Below are positions 1-7,482 of a stretch of DNA of 14,231 bases, in pieces. The position numbers and the translations under genes are program-made. The notes beneath the pieces are model-generated. The model searched no databases. It was not told where the DNA came from and saw nothing but the letters and a program-made list of their open reading frames with translations. This DNA comes from Thiotrichaceae bacterium (GTDB lineage Bacteria > Pseudomonadota > Gammaproteobacteria > Thiotrichales > Thiotrichaceae). Position 1 is the first letter of the stretch; the number at the start of each line of letters is the position of its first letter. The DNA lies in contig JALVDG010000097.1 in NCBI GenBank assembly GCA_027009095.1, positions 1 through 14,231 on the forward strand. The letters run 5' to 3'.

Positions 1-133
1 AGCTGATTTGGGTAGCTTTTTTTACAAACACTTGAAGCTTGATCTGAATCACTCAGATCAGAGACGCTAAATGACTTCATGGTCTGCTTGGTCTCATCTA
101 TCTAAGTACAACTAAAATGGCTAACATTACTTA

Positions 134-1261
134 TTAGGAATGTGCTGGAATTTTTGCTCTATTTTTATCATAAATTTCCTGATAGTGTGCTTTGTAAATA
201 TCGCCCATTACATCAAAAGAAAAATGCTTTTTGGCGTATTGCATCGCAGTTGCTCCCATTTTTTCTCTCAACTCTAATGAATCTATCAGTAGCTCTGTAA
301 ATTTTTCTAACTCTTCTTCGGTATTTCCCACATAACCTGTTTTTTCGTGCTGTACTACTTCATCATTACCAGGAATATTGGTCACAACAGCAGGAATACC
401 TGCAACTTGGGCCTCTAATAAAGCCAGTGATAAACCTTCGTATAGTGATGTTTGGAGAAAAATATCCAAGCTAGAGACTTCTTTTAGTGCATCTTCACGA
501 CTTAATAAACCTGTTACTTTAACTCCTGCATCATGTAGATTTTTAACGTCATTATCTTCGCCACCACCAATCCAGATAAATTCGACATCACTACGTTTAG
601 CATTAATTGATTTAGCGATACTCGAAAATACCCACGGTGCTTTTTGTTCTGATATGCGTCCTAATACACCAATTTTTACTTTCTCATTTTTTTGCGAGTA
701 GTCTTTAGGAATTATTTGATCGACATCAATACCATTACTAATTCTTAGTAGTCTTTGTGTATTTCCAAAGGTTATTTCTTTTAAGATAATATCGTATTCT
801 TTCTTAGAGCAGGCCACGATAGTGCCGCCAAGCCAATACCCTATCAACTCCAGAATTTTATATATCTGACGCTTTGTAAATTGCTGGATCAAAGGATAAT
901 GGATAGCATGCGAGGTATATAACAAAGTATGATTTTTTCTCAGAAGAAAACCTGCCGCACGAGCTAAAAAACCACTTTTAGATGAGTGTGTATGAATCAC
1001 ATCGGGAGATATTCTTTTTAAGTGCTTATAAAGACCAATAAGGGCTTTTATGTCCATCACAGGATCAATCGCTCGGCTCATTTGCACGTGAATTAAATTA
1101 ACACGAGGATCAAACATTTCACGCCAGTTTTCAGGTGTTTCTTCACGAATGGAGTGTAATACCGTTACTTTGTAACCTGCCTCGACTAGCTTATTTGACA
1201 TATCTATAACCCAGATAAATACGCCATGTCCCATTGGTTCTATTACATGAGCTATATGCAT
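134..1261 (-). CDS. GT4-family glycosyltransferase
   Basis: This 375-residue protein has the two-Rossmann-domain layout of retaining GT-B glycosyltransferases of family GT4, which move a sugar from an activated donor to a lipid-linked or glycan acceptor at the cytoplasmic face of the membrane. Seen: an N-terminal Rossmann start (IAHVIEPMGHGVF, residues 3-15), HTHSSKSG (90-97), the domain-2 strand IGVLGRISEQKAP (197-209), and the C-terminal donor-site motif YEGLSLALLEAQ (274-285) with the paired glutamates E275 and E283. The start is well supported: GGAGGAG lies about 4 bases before the ATG. It begins 15 bp after the stop of the upstream gene on the same strand, so the two are almost certainly co-transcribed. 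The gene ends with two tandem stops (TAA TAA). Donor and acceptor cannot be read from the sequence; a surface polysaccharide or lipid role is inferred. Confidence 0.9.
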   Translation of the reverse strand: MHIAHVIEPMGHGVFIWVIDMSNKLVEAGYKVTVLHSIREETPENWREMFDPRVNLIHVQMSRAIDPVMDIKALIGLYKHLKRISPDVIHTHSSKSGFLARAAGFLLRKNHTLLYTSHAIHYPLIQQFTKRQIYKILELIGYWLGGTIVACSKKEYDIILKEITFGNTQRLLRISNGIDVDQIIPKDYSQKNEKVKIGVLGRISEQKAPWVFSSIAKSINAKRSDVEFIWIGGGEDNDVKNLHDAGVKVTGLLSREDALKEVSSLDIFLQTSLYEGLSLALLEAQVAGIPAVVTNIPGNDEVVQHEKTGYVGNTEEELEKFTELLIDSLELREKMGATAMQYAKKHFSFDVMGDIYKAHYQEIYDKNRAKIPAHS

Positions 1262-1276
1262 CGTCTCCTCCCATTC

Positions 1277-2851
1277 TTATCGATTGTCAACAATGACGTC
1301 ACAAACCGTGATATTTTCATTGAAATTTAAAGTGTGTAAGCCCTTTAAGCGTTTGTCCCACTCAGGAAAAATACGACTGACTACGTTTTCTGAATAATTT
1401 GTTTTTGTTAATTCCGTAATTTCACAAAGATTTAAACCTGCACCATATGAAGCCGCGCAGTTTTGTGAAGGTCTGTATAATTTTCCTTTATGAGTAAACA
1501 ACTTACCTGCTGGTCGTGCAGTAGCTGCATCAGAAATAATAGGATTTAAAGGATGTGCTTGCCAGTTATCACTCAAGGGATTATCAGCGTAAAACAAGCA
1601 TAAATCTTCAGTACTTGAGGATTTTTCATCATCAGCAACACAAGCAAATAACCACCAAATACCATCATATTCAAACAGGGTTGAATCATAGGCATAAATA
1701 TGTCTTATGAGTGTTTTTTCAAACTCCCACTGATAAGGAAATGCTGTTGCTTTATAAAGCTCTACACACTGTTTATCACCAGACTCTGGAATGAGATAAA
1801 ACTCATCTTCATACTCAAAAATAAAGGGATAAGATAAGTGATAAGGCTTTTCTAGAATCTTTTTAGGCGTGCTATGAGTACCATCATCATATAATTCCAT
1901 ACAACATAAATGCCCAAGATCACGCTCAAATATCAACTCTTCAAAGAAAATATAATTTTTATTATCATAGCTAATAACAAATGGATCAGCCCAAAATCTA
2001 TCTTCTGGTGGCTGTAACATTTTAAAAGAAGCAATATCTAAATTAGGGTTTGATGAATTATCAGGCTTGTTTCTACCATAAATCAAAGACCACTGTTCTT
2101 TTGCCCTGTATTTATGATCCATTTTTTTACTTATGCGCTTTATGGATTGCCATAAAAGACTAGTTGAGTCTTTCTTTGATAAATTATCTTTCAACTCTTT
2201 TCTATGGGTGAATCCTAAAGAATCTGGTATACCTTTTTCTCTAAGTTGATTAAGGTAATGAGGGATAAAATAAGATGTTTTATGCAAGCAGCGCTCAGCA
2301 GTACGACATATTGATGCCATATCAACGCTACTATTAGACTGGTATAAGGTAATATTTGGGGTGTTGCTTAGTGTCTCTATTTGTAGACCAATTGTCACAA
2401 CATCATTTTCAGAGATAAAATCATTTACTGCTGTCAGTTGAGACTTTATTTTTACATTATCACCAATAAAAATAGACCAAACTCCTAGTTTTGGCTGAAC
2501 TAATAAATCATCAGGTAGTAATTCTTCTGTAAAGTTAAGTACAAAATCTATATCAGTAAGATCAATAGATGCAGAGCTAGATAGATCAACAGGCTCTATA
2601 TTAGGAACCAATCCATCTATATTTTTTTCTTCAAAGAAGTGCGGTTGACAGTGATATAAATATCGCTCTATATGATGCAAAAATTGAACAGCAAGAGGGC
2701 GCTTACTTGCTAAAGAATGATGTTTTAATAAGCTAGAAAGACTCACTCCTTCTATGTTAAGAACGTTTTTCAGTACTTCGTATTGCCATGAATAAATAGA
2801 GTTATCCCGTGCAATCACTGCAATATTGTATTTTTCAGCCTGAGTTGTCAT
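1277..2851 (-). CDS. Formyltransferase-like plus GINT1-N-like propeller protein (putative surface-glycan enzyme)
   Basis: The 524-residue protein has two parts. Residues 1-200 look like a formyltransferase-type Rossmann domain: NIAVIARDNSIY (9-20), then DFVLNFTEELLPDDLL (102-117) and KLGVWSIFIGD (121-131). In active formyltransferases that last stretch carries N-x-H-x-S; here it reads VWSIF, so catalysis is doubtful. Residues 280-524 have the repeated blade motifs of the domain found at the N-terminus of plant glucosamine inositolphosphorylceramide transferase 1, a GH43-like beta-propeller: RFWADPF (285-291), SYPFIFEY (340-347), IPESG (354-358), YDSTLFEYDGIWW (388-400), ARPAGKLF (445-452), LYRPSQNC (458-465) and GLHTLNF (504-510). 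No signal peptide is visible. It is followed after 15 bp by a GT4 gene, suggesting a joint role in glycan assembly or modification. No clear ribosome binding site precedes the ATG; the start is kept because the Rossmann strand begins at residue 9. The precise reaction is unknown. Confidence 0.75.
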   Translation of the reverse strand: MTTQAEKYNIAVIARDNSIYSWQYEVLKNVLNIEGVSLSSLLKHHSLASKRPLAVQFLHHIERYLYHCQPHFFEEKNIDGLVPNIEPVDLSSSASIDLTDIDFVLNFTEELLPDDLLVQPKLGVWSIFIGDNVKIKSQLTAVNDFISENDVVTIGLQIETLSNTPNITLYQSNSSVDMASICRTAERCLHKTSYFIPHYLNQLREKGIPDSLGFTHRKELKDNLSKKDSTSLLWQSIKRISKKMDHKYRAKEQWSLIYGRNKPDNSSNPNLDIASFKMLQPPEDRFWADPFVISYDNKNYIFFEELIFERDLGHLCCMELYDDGTHSTPKKILEKPYHLSYPFIFEYEDEFYLIPESGDKQCVELYKATAFPYQWEFEKTLIRHIYAYDSTLFEYDGIWWLFACVADDEKSSSTEDLCLFYADNPLSDNWQAHPLNPIISDAATARPAGKLFTHKGKLYRPSQNCAASYGAGLNLCEITELTKTNYSENVVSRIFPEWDKRLKGLHTLNFNENITVCDVIVDNR

Positions 2852-2871
2852 ATTTTTATTATTATTTTTTA

Positions 2872-2893
2872 GTAACTGCTACTGGGTAGTTAC
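2872..2893. repeat. 22-bp palindrome resembling two joined GTAAC-family element ends
   Basis: GTAACT at 2872-2877 pairs with AGTTAC at 2888-2893. Read from the right end on the minus strand it begins GTAACTACCCAG, matching 11 of 12 bases of the terminal repeat GTAACTACTCAG at 11362. Read from the left it begins GTAACTGCT, matching the internal end-copy at 9456. It may be an extreme deletion derivative of that family, or a chance hairpin. It lies about 20 bp before the start codon at 2851, where it could fold in the 5' leader. Confidence 0.4.
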
Positions 2894-2930
2894 ATTTTGT
2901 TTCTTGGCAATGATTTATTTAAAGCCCCTC

Positions 2931-2960
2931 ATTATATGACTTAATGCTTTGCCTGACTGC
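2931..2960 (-). promoter_or_regulatory. Possible promoter of the 2851-134 gene pair
   Basis: A perfect -10 hexamer TATAAT lies on the minus strand at 2936-2931, about 80 bp upstream of the ATG at 2851. No convincing -35 hexamer sits 16-18 bases farther up, so this is a weak call. The gap between the upstream gene's stop (2980) and 2851 shows no obvious terminator, so read-through from the EAL-type gene is also possible. Confidence 0.3.
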
Positions 2961-2979
2961 TTATTTCTGACAGAATGTT

Positions 2980-4716
2980 TTAACTAACGGCTTGTTTCTG
3001 ACAAAAGGAAGCTCCCGACATATCAAAAAGTTTTTTCATCTGCTGTCCTGAGTTATAAGGCGTTATTACTTTAATATTATTTTTCTCTAATGTTTTTATT
3101 GCATTAGCTAATTTCATTACCTGTTGCTTATTTTTTATATTATTCATAACCCATTTTTTTGAAAATCTTACATATTTTGGCTTAATAAAGCTTAATAGTG
3201 CTTTTGTATGGTGATCTATCTCAAAATTATCAACACCTATAGCACAATCGAGACGCTCTAAAACTTGCTTTAAGTTTTCAATATTTTTCTCTTTATCAGC
3301 AAATCCTTCTGCTAAGGATAAGAGAAAAGTACATCCAGTTGCATTATTAGCTAATCGAAGCAAGCCAGTTTTAAGCCAATTAACTAACATACTGTCTTTT
3401 AGTGAAGATTCTGTCAAAGGTATTAATAACTCCATATTTTTCGATTTACCTTGTCTTAAACGCTGGAATAAAAGAACAAGCATTAGCTGATCCCAAAATA
3501 TATCATGGTATTTTTTAGGTAATTTACTTGATATTTTCTTATGTTCTAGCTCTGATACATTCAAATCGACCATGTATTGTCTGCCTGAATTATTTTTCTT
3601 ATTTAAGTATTCTAGCTGAGAGAGATTAAGTGATACTTCTCTTCTTTCTAAAACGTGTTTCAATAAAGCATTAAAATGCTTAGGTCGCTTAGTTTTGTAT
3701 ACTTCTTTACTTATTCGTCGTTGATTCAAATCTTTTTGTACCCGATTTTTTGCCCTATTAGCGGTATTTTCTTTCACTATAATAGGATCGGTCACCTTGC
3801 TAGTGTTAGATGACACAGATGAGTCGCCATCCCAAGGAGAAGAAGGCTTTTCATTTATAGACATATCAGCAGAATCATCAACCCCTAACGCTTTTACCTT
3901 TTTTAAAGGAAGTCTATTACTTGAGCCTAACCGCCTTACCCAAAGTTGATAACAACGAGTACCACAAAATACGGTTGGTATCAGGCGAATACTGGCACGA
4001 AAATCCTTACCTTTTAATGGATGTAAGGTAACAATTAATGCAGATGCCTTTATATTTCGCTCATCATACTGACGTACAAAATCAAAAAATACAGCTCTTT
4101 CATCCTCAAGAATTAAATCGGAAACTGCTGTTAGCTTTAAACTATGCAACGAACCATGTGAAAATAAATTAAGGTAGGTTTCATTAGCATAGAGGTGCAT
4201 GTCATCCATTATATAAGCGACAGCCTCAGAGCTAGAATCAACTAACCAATGACAACGTTGCTCCGAAACACGTAGTAATGACTTACAACTACGAAATTCT
4301 GATTTCAAATAGGCGTATTGAGTTAAAAATTTCAGAGCAAGATTAGATGTTGAGCCAGCTGGACTATAGTGCAAATTACAAACCTGCACACCTTTATAAC
4401 CTGCTTTAGAGACCAAAGCGGATTGGGGCTTCTCATCATTTAATGAAATTAAAATAGCTTCAGAGGCATTTTTTCTCATCAACTCTGCTAAGCCTTCAAG
4501 TGATAAACCACTCTCTTTAAAAAGAAAAACCATACTTAATTTCTTATTAAGCAGAGCCTTTTTCACCTTTACAACATCATTATCGATTAAATCAATTTTG
4601 ATATTTTCTGGGTATTTGCTTAACGTCTGTACAAGCGCTGGATAGCGCCCTATTTGACCTCTTATAACAAGACAATGTAATTTTTGTTGATTCATGCCCC
4701 CAAAGTAAATGATCAC
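2980..4716 (-). CDS. REC-like / PAS / degenerate EAL signalling protein (FimX-like)
   Basis: The 578-residue cytosolic protein has no membrane segment. Residues 11-135 resemble a receiver fold (CLVIRG, then VFLFKESG and ILISLND strands) but lack a clear phospho-acceptor aspartate. A PAS-like domain follows at about 145-265 (HWLVDSSSEAVAYIMDDM). A polar, Ser- and Lys-rich linker occupies 266-345 where a GGDEF domain would be expected. Residues 347-575 align in pattern with an EAL domain: GVDNFEIDHHTKALLSFIKP (494-513) is the counterpart of the DDFG segment, and IKVITPYNSGQQMKKLF (548-564) of the final strands. The catalytic EAL and DDFGTG residues are absent, so c-di-GMP hydrolysis is unlikely; binding without catalysis, as in FimX, is the natural inference. 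The track start is GTG at 4716; an ATG at 4695 (residue 8) is an alternative, although its G-rich stretch is only one base upstream. Neither has a good ribosome site. Confidence 0.75.
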   Translation of the reverse strand: MIIYFGGMNQQKLHCLVIRGQIGRYPALVQTLSKYPENIKIDLIDNDVVKVKKALLNKKLSMVFLFKESGLSLEGLAELMRKNASEAILISLNDEKPQSALVSKAGYKGVQVCNLHYSPAGSTSNLALKFLTQYAYLKSEFRSCKSLLRVSEQRCHWLVDSSSEAVAYIMDDMHLYANETYLNLFSHGSLHSLKLTAVSDLILEDERAVFFDFVRQYDERNIKASALIVTLHPLKGKDFRASIRLIPTVFCGTRCYQLWVRRLGSSNRLPLKKVKALGVDDSADMSINEKPSSPWDGDSSVSSNTSKVTDPIIVKENTANRAKNRVQKDLNQRRISKEVYKTKRPKHFNALLKHVLERREVSLNLSQLEYLNKKNNSGRQYMVDLNVSELEHKKISSKLPKKYHDIFWDQLMLVLLFQRLRQGKSKNMELLIPLTESSLKDSMLVNWLKTGLLRLANNATGCTFLLSLAEGFADKEKNIENLKQVLERLDCAIGVDNFEIDHHTKALLSFIKPKYVRFSKKWVMNNIKNKQQVMKLANAIKTLEKNNIKVITPYNSGQQMKKLFDMSGASFCQKQAVS

Positions 4717-5101
4717 AAGAGATTGTTCATCTTCTGTGCAGATTACTGTTGCAACTTAGGTGACTAGAGGCAAATTACTAAGAAAAATAGCAAATTATAA
4801 TCAATTAATTTTATAAAAATTATACTTCTTTATTTTAAATTTTCTACCGAGCAAGAGCTTACGCATCAGCACTTTAATGTACAACATCTCTTTCCAAATA
4901 CTATTTTTATAACAATTAAGCTCTCTTTATCGGAATTTATCCCTATACTTATCGCGATGGACTCACCAAAGATAAATCTTATACTTTAAAGTACACCAAG
5001 CTATTTTCAACACGATGTCCTCAAAATAATCATTTCTTTTATTTATTTGTAACTATAATCAGGACTAATTTTAAATTAGCAAAAATCAAACGGCAAAAAA
5101 T
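4717..5101. promoter_or_regulatory. Divergent intergenic region with candidate permease promoter
   Basis: This 385-bp AT-rich gap separates the minus-strand EAL-type gene from the plus-strand permease and must hold both promoters. A perfect TATAAT on the plus strand at 5054-5059, 42 bp before the permease ATG, is the best -10 candidate. The matching -35 region (about 5031-5036) is poor, suggesting an activator or a leader with weak basal expression. The permease ribosome site is weak (ACGG at about 5089-5092). I see no RNA gene or riboswitch fold in this gap. Confidence 0.35.
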
Positions 5102-7075
5102 ATGACAAAACTCACACTGAAAGACTCTACTAAAACACTAATAAAAAAGCGTTTAGCATCTGTTGCTCTTTTTATTCTTCTAGCCCTCTTTTTGGCTTAT
5201 AAAGTACCAAGTATCGAGATAGCTTGGGTTAGTGCTATTTTACTTCTCACTATTTATTTATTTGCCTTTGAAATTGTTGATGTTGATATTGCAGCGGTCA
5301 GTATTATGGTCTTGCTAGGCTTAAGTGGCTTATTTGCCCCCTTGATGGGAATAGATAAGGGCTTAGTTGACCCTAATCATCTCTTTGATGGCTTCTCTAG
5401 TAATGCGGTTATGTCCATTATTGCGGTTATGATTATTGGTGCAGGCTTAGATAAAACTGGTATTATGTCGAAAGTTGCTGCCTTTATTTTAAATGTTGGC
5501 GGTACCTCTGAAAAACGGATTATCCCGATTGTTTCGACCACCGTTGCTTTTATTTCATCTTTTATGCAAAACGTTGGGGCAACAGCACTCTTCTTACCTG
5601 TTGTGGCTCGTATCTCTGCTCGTTCAGGCTTACCCATGTCACGTTTATTAATGCCGATGGGTTTTTGCGCCATATTAGGTGGAACAGTAACAATGGTTGG
5701 CTCCTCTCCACTTATACTGTTGAATGACCTCATTGCGACCTCTAACTCAACCCTTCCAGCTGATCAGCAAATGGAATCATGGAGCTTATTTTCTGTCACT
5801 CCTATTGGCATCGCTTTAGTCACTACAGGGGTTCTGTATTTTGTATTCGCAGGACACCTCGTTTTACCTGTTACTAAAAGTGAAAGCAACCCTACAGGCT
5901 CCGATGCCATGAAATATTTTCATGATGTTTATGGTATCAACTATGAGCTTTATGAAGTAGTGGTTCCTAAAGGTTCAGATCTTATTGGGCAACACCTGGA
6001 TGATATTGAAACAGCTTATCGAGTCAGAATTATTGCAACCAAATTACCGGGGCAAGAAACCAGAGTAGGACCAGGTGCTTTAGATCGTGATACAGGATTA
6101 CAAGAAGGTATCGTATTAGGTGTAGTGGCAGAACCTAATGACTTAAAGCACTTTATCGATAAATATCAACTAAAACAACGTGATGAATTACGCACTTTCT
6201 CTGAGGCACTATCTACCAGTAAAGCAGGCATTGCTGAAATTGTTATCCCACCTAGTTCTAAATTAATCGGTAAAAGTGCGCGCGATGTATGGATGCGTAA
6301 AACTTATGGTATTGCGATGGTGGGGTTACACCGCGATGGTGAAACCATGCGTGAAGGTGAAGATATACGCAATATGCCTTTACACTCAGGTGATACACTG
6401 GTTGTCCATACCACATGGGAAACCTTAATGCGTTTAGAAAAGGATAAAAACTTTGTTGTCATTACCACAGAATATCCTCGTGAGGAACTACGCCCTAAAA
6501 AAGTCGTATGGGCGGGTGTTTTCTTTGTAATTGCACTTAGCATGGTGTTATTTACTGATGTTAAATTATCAATTGCCCTGTTGACGGGAGCGATTGGTAT
6601 GGTGCTATCGGGGGTACTTAAAATTGATGAAGCCTATGAAGCAGTATCTTGGAAAACCGTATTCTTATTGGCGAGCTTAATACCTCTAGGAATAGCCGTT
6701 GAACAAACAGGTACAGCCAAATGGATCGCAGATCAAACACTTGCTATTGTTGGTGATATGCCTATCTGGATTATTCAACTCTCAATTGCAATATTAGCAA
6801 CCTTCTTTACCTTAGTCATGTCAAATGTAGGCGCAACAGTATTACTGGTACCGTTAGCTGTTAACATAGCTAGAGGCGTAGGCGCAGACCCTGCTTTATT
6901 TGCTTTAACAGTAGCAATAGCAACCTCAAATTCGTTTATTATTCCCACTCATCAGGTAAATGCCCTCACAATGGGACCAGGTGGTTATCGAGTCCCTGAC
7001 TTTATACGTGCTGGTACTATTATGACAGTCTTATTTTTAGTTGTTATGATGGTGATGTTAAATTTAATCTACTAG
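5102..7075 (+). CDS. SLC13-family anion permease with two RCK_C domains
   Basis: The 657-residue inner-membrane transporter has two hydrophobic halves around a soluble insert. Half one (about 17-255) carries SFMQNVGATALFLPV (153-167) and GGTVTMVGSSPLILLND (193-209). Half two (about 468-655) carries the matching SNVGATVLLVPLAV (574-587) and SNSFIIPTHQVNALTMGPGG (609-628). These paired SNxGAT / GSSP-type motifs are the substrate and cation sites of the divalent-anion/sodium symporter (DASS) family. The insert holds two TrkA-C (RCK_C) domains at about 280-355 (YEVVVPKGSDLIG) and 373-455 (IAEIVIPPSSKLIG), probably regulatory. Length and layout fit SLC13 permeases often annotated as sulfate or other dicarboxylate/inorganic anion carriers; the substrate cannot be told from sequence. 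It is monocistronic by context. Its stop codon TAG lies inside the CTAG boundary of a palindromic element at 7072. Confidence 0.9.
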   Translation: MTKLTLKDSTKTLIKKRLASVALFILLALFLAYKVPSIEIAWVSAILLLTIYLFAFEIVDVDIAAVSIMVLLGLSGLFAPLMGIDKGLVDPNHLFDGFSSNAVMSIIAVMIIGAGLDKTGIMSKVAAFILNVGGTSEKRIIPIVSTTVAFISSFMQNVGATALFLPVVARISARSGLPMSRLLMPMGFCAILGGTVTMVGSSPLILLNDLIATSNSTLPADQQMESWSLFSVTPIGIALVTTGVLYFVFAGHLVLPVTKSESNPTGSDAMKYFHDVYGINYELYEVVVPKGSDLIGQHLDDIETAYRVRIIATKLPGQETRVGPGALDRDTGLQEGIVLGVVAEPNDLKHFIDKYQLKQRDELRTFSEALSTSKAGIAEIVIPPSSKLIGKSARDVWMRKTYGIAMVGLHRDGETMREGEDIRNMPLHSGDTLVVHTTWETLMRLEKDKNFVVITTEYPREELRPKKVVWAGVFFVIALSMVLFTDVKLSIALLTGAIGMVLSGVLKIDEAYEAVSWKTVFLLASLIPLGIAVEQTGTAKWIADQTLAIVGDMPIWIIQLSIAILATFFTLVMSNVGATVLLVPLAVNIARGVGADPALFALTVAIATSNSFIIPTHQVNALTMGPGGYRVPDFIRAGTIMTVLFLVVMMVMLNLIY

Positions 7076-7237
7076 TACTCCAACCGTTATATTGACGGAT
7101 ACAGCGAGTCAGAAAGCGGTTAGCCACTAGGCGCACTTTTTGTGAATGGTTATTCCCCTTCATAAAAAGTGCAACAACGTGGATGACCGCTTTCTGGCTC
7201 GTCCTGCAGGAGCAATATAACGTGGTTGGAGCACTAG
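7072..7237. mobile_element. 166-bp palindromic MITE-like element (CTAG family, long copy)
   Basis: Both ends are CTAG followed by near-identical inverted repeats: left CTAGTACTCCAACC then GTTATATTG; right, read inwards, CTAGTGCTCCAACCAC then GTTATATTG. The palindrome continues inwards: CAGAAAGCGGT pairs with ACCGCTTTCTG (about 7111-7195), and GCACTTTTTGTGAA pairs with TTCATAAAAAGTGC, closing on a loop TGGTTATTCCC (7147-7157). No reading frame fills it. Other copies at 8377 and 12947 share the terminus. It starts on the stop codon of the permease gene, so the mRNA 3' end can fold into one long hairpin that may terminate or protect the transcript. TA or CTAG duplication at the edges would fit an IS630/mariner-type or IS5-type origin; which one is inference. 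Confidence 0.8.
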
Positions 7238-7482
7238 AATCAGATTTATTCTGATACTGGGTTAGGACGGGCTATTCAAAAACTATTGACTTTGGTTATC
7301 AAGGTCAATAGTTGCCATCAAGAAGATTTAAACTTTCTCCTCCTAGGCGAACAGACTTTTTATCTGTTATCTTTATGACCAACTGATTAATTGCGCTCTA
7401 TGCGGTGTTTGTAGGTATAAGTGAGCACCTCTAATGCAGTAGTCGGAAAAAATATATAATATTTCTTCTATATTGCGTAATA
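7238..7482. other. Intergenic region with small hairpins, no gene seen
   Basis: Between the 166-bp element and the SH3-like gene there is no credible reading frame. It holds three short perfect hairpins: ATCAGA/TCTGAT (7239-7255), the stronger stem at 7281-7313 listed separately, and AACAGA/TCTGTT (7351-7369). Nothing else is recognisable. Confidence 0.5.
7281..7313 (-). terminator. Likely intrinsic terminator for the SH3-like gene
   Basis: AACTATTGAC (7281-7290) pairs perfectly with GTCAATAGTT (7304-7313), and TTTG/CAAG extend the stem to 14 pairs with one wobble around a 5-base loop. On the minus strand the stem is followed by TTTG, giving a short U-tract. It lies about 170 bp past the stop of the minus-strand gene ending at 7483, rather far for its terminator, and has no U-tract on the plus strand. 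Confidence 0.4.

Noticed and set aside
40..60. Perfect 8-bp stem TGATCTGA/TCAGATCA as terminator of the GT4 gene
   Set aside because: It is about 75 bp past the stop but lacks a U-tract on the minus strand; it could be an operator for a gene beyond the left edge. Too little context to list as a feature.
7072..7237. Phage or plasmid attachment site, or CRISPR-like repeat
   Set aside because: No integrase, direct-repeat pairs or regular spacers; palindromic inverted ends and matching dispersed copies fit a small mobile element.
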